NCBI GenBank assembly: GCA_027349615.1
Contig: DAIEML010000091.1
Location: 1-8,626 of the forward strand
Direction: 5' to 3'
Source of the DNA: Ignavibacteriales bacterium
GTDB lineage: Bacteria > Bacteroidota > Ignavibacteria > Ignavibacteriales > Ignavibacteriaceae
DNA length: 8,626 nt
Part shown: one piece after another, positions 1-6,776 of the stretch
How the letters are laid out: the number at the start of each line of letters is the position of its first letter
Position numbering within the stretch: the first letter of the stretch is position 1
Program-made: the position numbers and the translations under genes
The notes under the pieces: generated by a model
The model's database searches: none
What the model saw: the letters and a program-made list of their open reading frames with translations, nothing else
What the model was told of the DNA's origin: nothing

Positions 1-1
1 A

Positions 2-52
2 AGTGAAAAGGAATTAAAAGAACCGAAATTTGACAATTGCAGACTTCCTTGA
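2..52 (+). CDS. Possible 3' end of an upstream gene (partial)
   Basis: Reading from base 2, sixteen codons run to a TGA at 50-52 and give the tail SEKELKEPKFDNCRLP. The other two forward frames stop almost at once, at 4-6 and 15-17. The charged composition looks like an ordinary C-terminus, and a same-strand gene ending here would fit the tight layout downstream. The fragment is too short to identify, and an open stretch of this length could arise by chance. Whether it is coding depends on sequence to the left of the window. Confidence 0.3.
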   Translation, partial: SEKELKEPKFDNCRLP

Positions 53-109
53 TAAACCATGCCGTTTTTGATAAGTTTGAATCCGATTTTAATAACTAAT
101 ACAGATCAA

Positions 110-2578
110 ATGAGATACCCGTTCCAAGAAGTTGAATCTAAATGGCAGAAGTTTTGGGAAGAAAAGGAAATATATAAAACCGACCTTTCTAATCTGAGCA
201 ACAAGCTTTATCATTTAAACATGTTTATTTACCCATCCGGCGCCAAACTGCACATTGGGCATTGGTACCATTATGGTCCGTCTGATACTTGGGCAAGATA
301 CAAGAAACTGCATGGCTACAATGTTTTTGAACCGATGGGATATGACGCTTTCGGTTTGCCCGCGGAAAATTTTGCTATCAAAACCGGAGTTCATCCTTAT
401 GACAGCACGATGAAAAATATTCATGATATTCGAATTCAACTAAAGAATATCGGATGTATGTACGATTGGAATGCCGAACTGATGACTTGCGTTCCCGAGT
501 ATTATAAATGGAATCAATGGTTGTTTTTGCAGCTTTACAAAAAAGGATTAGCTTACCGAAAAAATGCGCCGGTTAATTGGTGCCCGAAAGATCAAACAGT
601 TTTAGCGAACGAACAAGTTCAAGCAGATGGGACATGCGAAAGATGCGGCACACTCGTTATTCAAAAAAATCTTACTCAATGGTTTTTCAAAATCACTGAT
701 TATGCCGATGAGCTTCTTCAAGGATTAGAAAAAATCAATTGGCCTGAAAAAACTAAATTGATGCAAAGAAATTGGATCGGCAGAAGCATTGGAACCGAAG
801 TTAAATTTAAAGTTGACGGCAGCGAAGAAGTCATTACAGTTTTTACAACTCGTCCCGATACTTTATTCGGAGTTACTTACATCGTTATCGCACCGGAACA
901 TCCATTAGTTGATAAATTAGCTAAACCGGAATTTAAAAACGGAGTTTTAACATACAGAGATTCAATCAAATCCTTAACCGAGATTGAAAGAACTTCAACG
1001 ATAAAAGAAAAAACCGGAGTTCCAATCGGAGCTTATGCTATCAATCCTGTTAACGGAGAAAAAGTTCCCATCTTGATTGCTGATTATGCGTTGCTTACAT
1101 ACGGAACCGGCTGTGTTATGGCTGTTCCAGGGCACGATGAACGAGATTTTGAGTTTGCTACAAAGTTCAAACTTCCCATCCGAAAAGTTATTTTGGAACC
1201 TGGAACTAAAGAAGACGATGAATTGAAATCAGCTTTCACTGAAGTTGGAAAGATGATAAACTCAGGCGAATTCACCGGATTAAATTCTGACGACGGCATT
1301 GAAAAAATTAGTAATTATTTAGAGAGTAAAAATCTCGGCAAGAAAAAAGTAAACTACCGCCTTCGCGATTGGCTAATCTCTCGTCAGAGATATTGGGGAA
1401 CTCCGATTCCAATTATTCATTGCCCAAAATGCGGAGAAGTTCCTGTTGAAGAAAAAAACCTTCCTGTGGAATTACCTTATGATGTTGAGTTCAAACCGGG
1501 CGGCGAATCGCCATTAACCACGAATAAAAATTTTTATGATGTAAAATGTCCAAAATGCGGAAGCGATGCTCACCGCGATCCGGATACGATGGATACGTTT
1601 GTTGATTCATCTTGGTATTACTTCAGATATCTGAATACGAAATTTGATAGTAAAATTTTTGATACTTCATTAACTGATAATTGGATCCCAGTTGATATGT
1701 ATGTTGGCGGCGCAGAGCATGCAACCATGCATCTTTTGTATGCAAGATTTATTCATAAGTTTTTACGCGATATTGACCTAACTAAATCCGACGAACCGTT
1801 CCTCAACTTAGTTCATCAAGGCACAATTACAAATCAAGGCGCCAAGATGTCTAAGTCCAAAGGAAATGTTGTTAATCCGGATGAGTTCACTTCAAAATTT
1901 GGCACTGATGTTTTTCGTCTTTACTTAATGTTCATGGGTCCTTACGAAATGGGCGGAGACTGGAGCGATAAAGGAATTGCAGGCACCGACCGTTTTGTCC
2001 AGCGTACTTATGAATTGTTCAACCGTTTTCCAAAAGCATTGGATAAAGCTTCTTCAAAAAATATTTATCAAATAGATTTATTGAATGAAGAAGAAAAAAT
2101 TGTTTACAGAAAAACAAATCAGACGATTAAAAAATTTGATGAAGAGGTTAATAACTTTAGATTCAACACAGCCATTGCTTCATTGATGGAACTTCTTAAT
2201 GAATTAACTAAATCATTAGAAAAATGTTCTCCCGAAATTCAATCGTTTACTCTCGAAAGATTTGGAATTCTTCTTGCGCCGGTTGCACCGCATCTTGCGG
2301 AGGAATGCCTTCAAATAATTGGGAAAAAAGATTCCATTTTCCAAAATACAATTTGGTACGAACCTGATCCTTTAGCATTGATTGAAGACAAAGTGAATAT
2401 TGCAGTTCAGATTAATGGAAAGCTTAGATCAACTATTGAAATGCCGATGAACAGCGAACAAGCTGCCGTTAAACAATCTGCTTTGGGTGATGAAAAAGTT
2501 GTAAAATATATTGAAGGCAAAACAGTTGTGAAGGAAATTTTCGTTAAAAATAAAATTTATAATATTGTTGTTAAATAA
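110..2578 (+). CDS. leuS: Leucyl-tRNA synthetase (LeuRS)
   Basis: Cytoplasmic class Ia enzyme that charges tRNA-Leu with leucine using ATP and hydrolyses mischarged products. From Met at 110 it has 822 residues. The HIGH signature is HIGH at 48-51 and the second is KMSKS at 579-583. Cys158, Cys176 and Cys179 resemble the first zinc site of LeuRS; Cys438/441 and Cys480/483 form two further CxxC pairs. The CP1 editing domain looks intact: TTRPDT at 246-251, and GTG leading to HDERD, whose last Asp (346) matches the aspartate that binds the substrate amino group in E. coli LeuRS. The tail (about 760-822) matches the C-terminal tRNA-binding domain. The frame is also open from an ATG at 59, but the extra 17 residues (MPFLISLNP...) are unlike LeuRS N-termini, whereas MRYPFQEVESKWQKFW is typical. 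Neither start has a clear ribosome binding site. The leucine-specific insertion before KMSKS is missing. serS follows after 30 bases. Confidence 0.97.
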   Translation: MRYPFQEVESKWQKFWEEKEIYKTDLSNLSNKLYHLNMFIYPSGAKLHIGHWYHYGPSDTWARYKKLHGYNVFEPMGYDAFGLPAENFAIKTGVHPYDSTMKNIHDIRIQLKNIGCMYDWNAELMTCVPEYYKWNQWLFLQLYKKGLAYRKNAPVNWCPKDQTVLANEQVQADGTCERCGTLVIQKNLTQWFFKITDYADELLQGLEKINWPEKTKLMQRNWIGRSIGTEVKFKVDGSEEVITVFTTRPDTLFGVTYIVIAPEHPLVDKLAKPEFKNGVLTYRDSIKSLTEIERTSTIKEKTGVPIGAYAINPVNGEKVPILIADYALLTYGTGCVMAVPGHDERDFEFATKFKLPIRKVILEPGTKEDDELKSAFTEVGKMINSGEFTGLNSDDGIEKISNYLESKNLGKKKVNYRLRDWLISRQRYWGTPIPIIHCPKCGEVPVEEKNLPVELPYDVEFKPGGESPLTTNKNFYDVKCPKCGSDAHRDPDTMDTFVDSSWYYFRYLNTKFDSKIFDTSLTDNWIPVDMYVGGAEHATMHLLYARFIHKFLRDIDLTKSDEPFLNLVHQGTITNQGAKMSKSKGNVVNPDEFTSKFGTDVFRLYLMFMGPYEMGGDWSDKGIAGTDRFVQRTYELFNRFPKALDKASSKNIYQIDLLNEEEKIVYRKTNQTIKKFDEEVNNFRFNTAIASLMELLNELTKSLEKCSPEIQSFTLERFGILLAPVAPHLAEECLQIIGKKDSIFQNTIWYEPDPLALIEDKVNIAVQINGKLRSTIEMPMNSEQAAVKQSALGDEKVVKYIEGKTVVKEIFVKNKIYNIVVK

Positions 2579-2608
2579 AACTATTGAGTTTATCGAAGAA
2601 AGAAATTT

Positions 2609-3886
2609 ATGCTCGACTTAAAATTTATTCGTGAAAATCCGGAACTTGTTAAACAAGGTTTATTGAATAAAAACTCTGCGAATGTTGTTGATGAGATTTT
2701 ATCTGTTGATGAAGAGCGTCGTACTTTAATTTCAAGGACCGACGAATTGAAATCAAAACGTAATCAAGCATCAGCACAAATTCCAAAGATGAAAAAAGCT
2801 GGGCAAGATACTGCGCCTGTGCTGGCAGAAATGAAATCGGTTTCTGATGAGATCACTTTGCTTGACGGACAGCTTCGCGAAGTAGAAGACAAATTAGAAA
2901 AGATTCTTCGCCATACTCCAAACATTGCTCACAATTCTGTTCCCGTTGGTAAATCGGCAGAAGAAAATGTTGAAGCAAGACGATGGTTGCCAGATGGATT
3001 TTCCTTTCAAAATGAATTTAAAGTTCTCGATCATATTGAACTTGGAAAGAAAACAAAAATTTTGGATTTCGAGAGAGGAACGAAAATTTCCGGTTCCGGA
3101 TTTCCTCTATACACCGGCAAAGGTGCAACTCTTGAACGCTCATTAATAAATTACATGCTCGATTTTCATTTACAGAATCATGGCTACTCGGAAATAATGC
3201 CGCCGGTTTTAGTTAATCGTCAATCGATGGAAGGCACCGGGCAAATTCCAAAGATGGAAGAGGACATGTACTTCATTGAAAAAGATGGTTTGTATCCGAT
3301 TCCAACTGCAGAAGTGCCGATTACAAATATTCACCGTGAAGAAATTTTAAGTGAAAAAGATTTGCCAATAAAATATGTCGGCTATTCTCCTTGCTTTAGA
3401 CGCGAAGCCGGTTCATACGGAAAAGAATCGAAAGGATTTTTACGAGTTCATCAATTCAACAAAGTTGAGATGGTAAAGTTTGTTAAACCGGAAACTTCTT
3501 ATGACGAATTGGAAAAGCTTGTTGTTGATGCCGAAGATATTCTTCAAGCTTTAAAGATTCCTTACAGAATTTTACTACTTTGTACAGGCGACTTAAGTTT
3601 TTCTGCTGCTAAATGTTATGATATTGAAACATGGTCGCCCGCAGAAAATCGGTGGCTGGAAGCTTCTTCATGCAGTAACTTTGAAGCCTTCCAAGCAAGG
3701 CGTGCAAACATACGATTCAGAAATGAAACAACGAAAAAACCCGAGTTCATTCATACATTAAACGGTTCTGGTTTGGCAACCAGCCGCCTGATGGTTTCTA
3801 TTCTGGAAAATTATCAAACACCTGAAGGAAAAATAATTGTTCCAAAAGTTTTGCAGAAATATACTGGTTTCGAAATCATAGATTAA
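2609..3886 (+). CDS. serS: Seryl-tRNA synthetase (SerRS)
   Basis: Cytoplasmic class II enzyme that activates serine with ATP and charges tRNA-Ser (and tRNA-Sec where present). The 425 residues match the usual bacterial length of about 420-430. Residues 1 to about 105 are rich in Lys, Glu and Leu heptads and form the antiparallel coiled-coil arm that grips the long variable arm of tRNA-Ser. The catalytic core follows. Motif 1 lies around [11 protein letters not shown] (192-202), the serine-binding TAEVP loop is at 233-237, motif 2 runs from FRREAGS to HQFNKVE (263-287), and motif 3 is [11 protein letters not shown] (385-395) with the conserved Arg393. All key motifs are intact. Its N-terminus, [12 protein letters not shown], is the standard SerRS opening, so the start is secure. 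A purine-rich stretch, GAAGAAAGAAA (2595-2605), precedes it. It lies 30 bases after leuS with no terminator between, so the two are probably cotranscribed. Confidence 0.98.
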   Translation: MLDLKFIRENPELVKQGLLNKNSANVVDEILSVDEERRTLISRTDELKSKRNQASAQIPKMKKAGQDTAPVLAEMKSVSDEITLLDGQLREVEDKLEKILRHTPNIAHNSVPVGKSAEENVEARRWLPDGFSFQNEFKVLDHIELGKKTKILDFERGTKISGSGFPLYTGKGATLERSLINYMLDFHLQNHGYSEIMPPVLVNRQSMEGTGQIPKMEEDMYFIEKDGLYPIPTAEVPITNIHREEILSEKDLPIKYVGYSPCFRREAGSYGKESKGFLRVHQFNKVEMVKFVKPETSYDELEKLVVDAEDILQALKIPYRILLLCTGDLSFSAAKCYDIETWSPAENRWLEASSCSNFEAFQARRANIRFRNETTKKPEFIHTLNGSGLATSRLMVSILENYQTPEGKIIVPKVLQKYTGFEIID

Positions 3887-3912
3887 AATTTTCTTCTTGC
3901 GGATATTATTTC

Positions 3913-3950
3913 CTTACCTTTTATTTATAAATGTATTTAACATAGGTAAG
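3913..3950. repeat. 7-bp inverted repeat in the serS-exporter gap
   Basis: CTTACCT at 3913-3919 and AGGTAAG at 3944-3950 are perfect reverse complements separated by 24 AT-rich bases. A separate perfect 10-bp palindrome, ATTTATAAAT, lies at 3923-3932 inside the loop but is not centred on the outer repeat. The element ends 17 bases before the exporter start codon and is followed by TTTAATTT. It could be a weak terminator for leuS-serS, an operator for the export block, or chance in AT-rich DNA. The repeat itself is read directly from the sequence; its function is unknown. Confidence 0.4.
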
Positions 3951-3967
3951 TTTAATTTAAAATCTTT

Positions 3968-5716
3968 ATGAAAAATCTACTCACATTAACAAAATATTTT
4001 ATAAGATATAAGAAAAAACTGCTTTGGGGAATTTTGTTTATGATTCTTTCTGACGCCACAGCAGTTTATGCAATCTACCTTACGAAGGACGCTATTAATG
4101 CACTCACTCCGAATGTAGTTATTTCAACAATAATTTATTATGCATTTTTAATTGTATTGGTAACTCTTCTCTCTGGAATATTCAGATTTTTTATCAGACA
4201 GACAATCATTGTTGCTTCAAGAGAAATTGAATATGATTTAAGAGAAGATTTCTGGGATCATATTCAAAAACTTCCGCTAAGGTTTTTCCAGAATAATTCT
4301 ACCGGCAATATAATGGCTCACGCAACCAACGACATAAATGCAGTGAGAACTTTTTTAGGCCCAGCAATTATGTACTCAATGGATGCAACTATCAACCTGA
4401 TCATTACTCTTGCAACAATGATTTCAATTAGCTCGAGCTTAACATTATATTCATTGCTGCCACTTCCCTTCTTATCAATAATTGTTTATAAGATTGGGAA
4501 ATTAATCCATGAAAAATTTATTCTTATTCAGGAAAGATTTTCTGAATTAACAACTAAAGCCCAGGAAAATTATTCCGGTATTCGTGTTATCAAATCTTAT
4601 GTACGCGAAGAAAATGAAATAAAAGAATTTGAAAATTTGAGCAAAGGCTACCTGAATCGAAACATGGACATGATAAAAATACAGTCATTTATGCAGCCTT
4701 CATTATTTTTCATTTCTGGTTTACCGACGATTATTGTTATTTGGTTAGGCGGATTTAAAATAATCAATGGGACCTTAAATCTTGGAGATATTACCGCATT
4801 CTTAATGTATATTGTAAATCTAACTTGGCCGATGATTGCATTTGGCTGGGTTACAAATATGGTTCAGCAAGGTGAAGCTAGCATGAGGCGACTGAATAAA
4901 ATTTTTGCTGAACCCTATGAAATAAATGATTCGGAAATTACCAACCGTTCAATTACCGAAATAAAGGGTAAAATTGAATTTAGAAATTTATCATTTAAGT
5001 ATAATGATAATCTTCAATATATTTTAAAAGATATCAACTTAACAATTCCCGAAGGTTCGACAATTGCAATCATGGGTTATACCGGCGAAGGCAAGACAAC
5101 TTTTATAAATTTAATTCCGCGATTGTATGATTGCACCGATGGAGAAATTTTAATTGACGGAAATAATGTTAAAACAATTCCGTTGGAAATTTTACGGTCA
5201 AATATTGGGTTGGTTCAGCAGGAATCATTTTTATTTTCGGATACAATTTTTAATAATATTTCTTACGGTTTAAGAGAAATAAATAAAAACAGAGTTGAAG
5301 AAGTTGCTCAAATTTCTGCGTTTCATAAAGATGTTGAAACATTTCCAAACGGTTATGAAACAATGATGGGAGAAAGAGGAATAACTCTTTCCGGAGGGCA
5401 AAAACAACGTGCAAGCTTAGCCCGGGCCTTGGCAATTGATCCGAAAATATTAATACTTGATGATTCTTTCTCAGCAGTTGATACAAACACAGAAGAAGAA
5501 ATTTTAAGAAAGCTAAAAGAATTTATGAAAGGAAGAACGAGCATAATAATCAGTCACAGAATTTCAACGGTTAAAGATGCTGATAAAATAATTGTTCTTT
5601 CAAAAGGTATTATTGCCGAACAAGGAACTCATGACGAACTTGTTTCGCTCGGAGGAATTTATGCTGATCTCCATTATAAACAACTTCTGGAAAAAGAATT
5701 GGAAGAATTAAATTAG
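3968..5716 (+). CDS. Half-size ABC exporter, degenerate-site subunit (MdlA/BmrC/TM287-like)
   Basis: Inner-membrane exporter half-subunit of 582 residues, with a type I ABC exporter membrane domain fused to a nucleotide-binding domain. Six hydrophobic segments fall at roughly 18-38, 52-75, 132-154, 157-177, 246-264 and 275-297. The ATPase domain starts near 335. It has Walker A GYTGEGKT (370-377), Q-loop Gln418, signature LSGGQ (474-478), Walker B ILILD ending at Asp498, D-loop SAVD (502-505) and H-loop His530. The residue after Asp498, normally the catalytic glutamate, is Asp499 (GAT at 5462-5464). This change is the mark of the degenerate-site half of heterodimeric exporters such as MdlA, BmrC and TM287. 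The Glu in Walker A (residue 374), usually Ser or Ala, is also unusual. The probable partner is the exporter at 6777-8570. The substrate cannot be read from the sequence; drugs, lipids and peptides are all carried by this family. No ribosome binding site is visible before the ATG. A dehydrogenase gene follows after 9 bases. Confidence 0.93.
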   Translation: MKNLLTLTKYFIRYKKKLLWGILFMILSDATAVYAIYLTKDAINALTPNVVISTIIYYAFLIVLVTLLSGIFRFFIRQTIIVASREIEYDLREDFWDHIQKLPLRFFQNNSTGNIMAHATNDINAVRTFLGPAIMYSMDATINLIITLATMISISSSLTLYSLLPLPFLSIIVYKIGKLIHEKFILIQERFSELTTKAQENYSGIRVIKSYVREENEIKEFENLSKGYLNRNMDMIKIQSFMQPSLFFISGLPTIIVIWLGGFKIINGTLNLGDITAFLMYIVNLTWPMIAFGWVTNMVQQGEASMRRLNKIFAEPYEINDSEITNRSITEIKGKIEFRNLSFKYNDNLQYILKDINLTIPEGSTIAIMGYTGEGKTTFINLIPRLYDCTDGEILIDGNNVKTIPLEILRSNIGLVQQESFLFSDTIFNNISYGLREINKNRVEEVAQISAFHKDVETFPNGYETMMGERGITLSGGQKQRASLARALAIDPKILILDDSFSAVDTNTEEEILRKLKEFMKGRTSIIISHRISTVKDADKIIVLSKGIIAEQGTHDELVSLGGIYADLHYKQLLEKELEELN

Positions 5717-5718
5717 GG
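5715..5718 (+). promoter_or_regulatory. Shine-Dalgarno site of the dehydrogenase, overlapping the exporter stop
   Basis: AGGG at 5715-5718, within the purine run AGGGAAAGAGA, lies 7 bases before the ATG at 5726. It is the clearest ribosome binding site in the window; the other starts have weak or no such site. It overlaps the TAG stop codon (5714-5716) of the preceding exporter gene. This suggests that ribosomes ending the exporter can restart on the dehydrogenase and that the two are translated from one message. Confidence 0.6.
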
Positions 5719-5725
5719 AAAGAGA

Positions 5726-6736
5726 ATGGCAATAATATCAATCGCATTTTTCGAAACAACAAGTAACGAAAAAAAATATTTGAAGAAAAAATTCGATAAG
5801 AATTTTGAATTGTTTTTTTATCAAGATGAATTAAACGATTCTAATTCTAATTTAATATCAAACATAGATATTATTTCTCCATTCATTTATTCGGTAATTA
5901 ATTCTAAAGTATTGGATAAAGCAAAAAAGCTAAAACTGATAGCAACACGCAGTACAGGATTTAATCATATTGATATAAAGAAAGCTGAAAGGAAAAAAAT
6001 CTCTGTCGCAAACGTTCCTTATTACGGCGAGAACACAGTTGCAGAACATACTTTTGCGCTGATATTAGCTCTGTCAAGAAATATTCATAAAGCTTATGTA
6101 AGAACAACTCGAAATGATTTCGCACTAAACGGGCTGCAGGGCTTTGATCTTAAAGGTAAGACGCTCGGTGTAATCGGTGCAGGCAGTATCGGCGTTCATG
6201 TAATTCGAATTGCAAAAGGTTTTGGAATGAAAGTCATCGCTTTTGATCCAAAGCCGAATCATATTTTAAAAGACATGCTTGAATTTCAATATGTTCAACT
6301 TGATGAATTGCTAAAAAATTCTGATATAATTACTTTGCATTGTCCATATAATCAATATACTCATCATCTTTTAAATATGAATAATATCAGAATGGTTAAG
6401 AAAGGCGCATTGTTTATTAATACAGCTAGAAGTGGAGTAATTGAGCCTCAGGCTTTATACTATGCAATTGATAACAATATCTTTAGCGGCGCGGGACTCG
6501 ATGTTTTTGAAGGCGAAGAATTGTTGAAAGAAGAGAATCAAATGCTAACAAAAAATGTTTCCGTAGAACATCTTGAGGTGTTACTAAAAAGAAATATTTT
6601 ATTGCGAAGAGAGAATGTGATTCTTACTCCGCACATGGCTTTCGATTCTGTTGAAGCGTTAGAAAGAATTATGGATACAACCGCAGATAACGTTTTAAAT
6701 TTCCTTGAAGGGAAAAATTATCATAAAGTAATTTAA
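5726..6736 (+). CDS. D-isomer-specific 2-hydroxyacid dehydrogenase, D-lactate dehydrogenase type
   Basis: Soluble NAD-dependent enzyme that interconverts a 2-oxoacid and its D-2-hydroxyacid, for example pyruvate and D-lactate. The 336 residues match the family. The N-terminal half holds the substrate-binding lobe, with STGFNHID at 76-83 and VPYYGENTVAEH at 97-108. The Rossmann nucleotide-binding domain has GAGSIG at 151-156, and Asp174 ends the second strand, favouring NAD over NADP. The catalytic triad of the family is present: Arg235 (in NTARSG), Glu264 (in FEGEE) and His303 (in TPHMAF). A helical stretch of about 35 residues rich in Leu, Lys and Glu lies between Glu264 and His303. The overall pattern is closer to D-lactate dehydrogenase than to phosphoglycerate or glyoxylate enzymes, but the real substrate is uncertain. 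The gene sits 9 bases after one ABC exporter and 40 before another, on the same strand, so it is probably in their operon. Confidence 0.9.
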   Translation: MAIISIAFFETTSNEKKYLKKKFDKNFELFFYQDELNDSNSNLISNIDIISPFIYSVINSKVLDKAKKLKLIATRSTGFNHIDIKKAERKKISVANVPYYGENTVAEHTFALILALSRNIHKAYVRTTRNDFALNGLQGFDLKGKTLGVIGAGSIGVHVIRIAKGFGMKVIAFDPKPNHILKDMLEFQYVQLDELLKNSDIITLHCPYNQYTHHLLNMNNIRMVKKGALFINTARSGVIEPQALYYAIDNNIFSGAGLDVFEGEELLKEENQMLTKNVSVEHLEVLLKRNILLRRENVILTPHMAFDSVEALERIMDTTADNVLNFLEGKNYHKVI

Positions 6737-6747
6737 TTATAATACTT

Positions 6748-6771
6748 CTTGAACTTAAACTTGAACTTATA
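6748..6771 (+). repeat. Two tandem 12-base repeats upstream of the second exporter
   Basis: CTTGAACTTAAA (6748-6759) is followed directly by CTTGAACTTATA (6760-6771), which matches in 11 of 12 positions. The pair ends 5 bases before the ATG at 6777 and fills most of the 40-base gap after the dehydrogenase. A TATAAT hexamer lies just upstream at 6738-6743 without a recognisable -35 partner. The repeat could be a regulator or RNA-binding site, or slippage in a short spacer. It also takes the place where a ribosome binding site would be, and none is visible. Confidence 0.55.
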
Positions 6772-6776
6772 AATAC

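Noticed and set aside
30..58. Consensus TTGACA with TAAACC as a firm leuS promoter
   Set aside because: Only half of the -10 bases match, the hexamer may be inside an upstream coding sequence, and the promoter consensus of this group may differ from that of E. coli. It is kept only as a remark on the start choice.
215..439. Antisense open frame of 74 codons inside leuS
   Set aside because: It lies wholly within a well-conserved part of leuS around HIGH, and its translation has no domain-like pattern. It is a shadow of the real gene.
2925..3146. Second forward open frame of 73 codons inside serS
   Set aside because: It is out of frame within the intact SerRS coding region, with no recognisable motif.
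5459..5464. Asp-Asp in Walker B as a sign of a decayed or pseudogene exporter
   Set aside because: All other ATPase motifs and the full reading frame are intact, and Asp at this position is a known functional state in heterodimeric exporters.
5250..5544. Two overlapping antisense open frames opposite the first exporter's ATPase domain
   Set aside because: They mirror conserved signature and Walker B codons and have no independent start signals. Two overlapping frames on the same strand over one region also point to shadows.
6738..6743. TATAAT as a stand-alone promoter for the second exporter
   Set aside because: No -35-like hexamer stands 16-18 bases upstream; the nearest, TTGAAG at 6705-6710, is 27 bases away. 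TATAAT is common by chance in AT-rich DNA.
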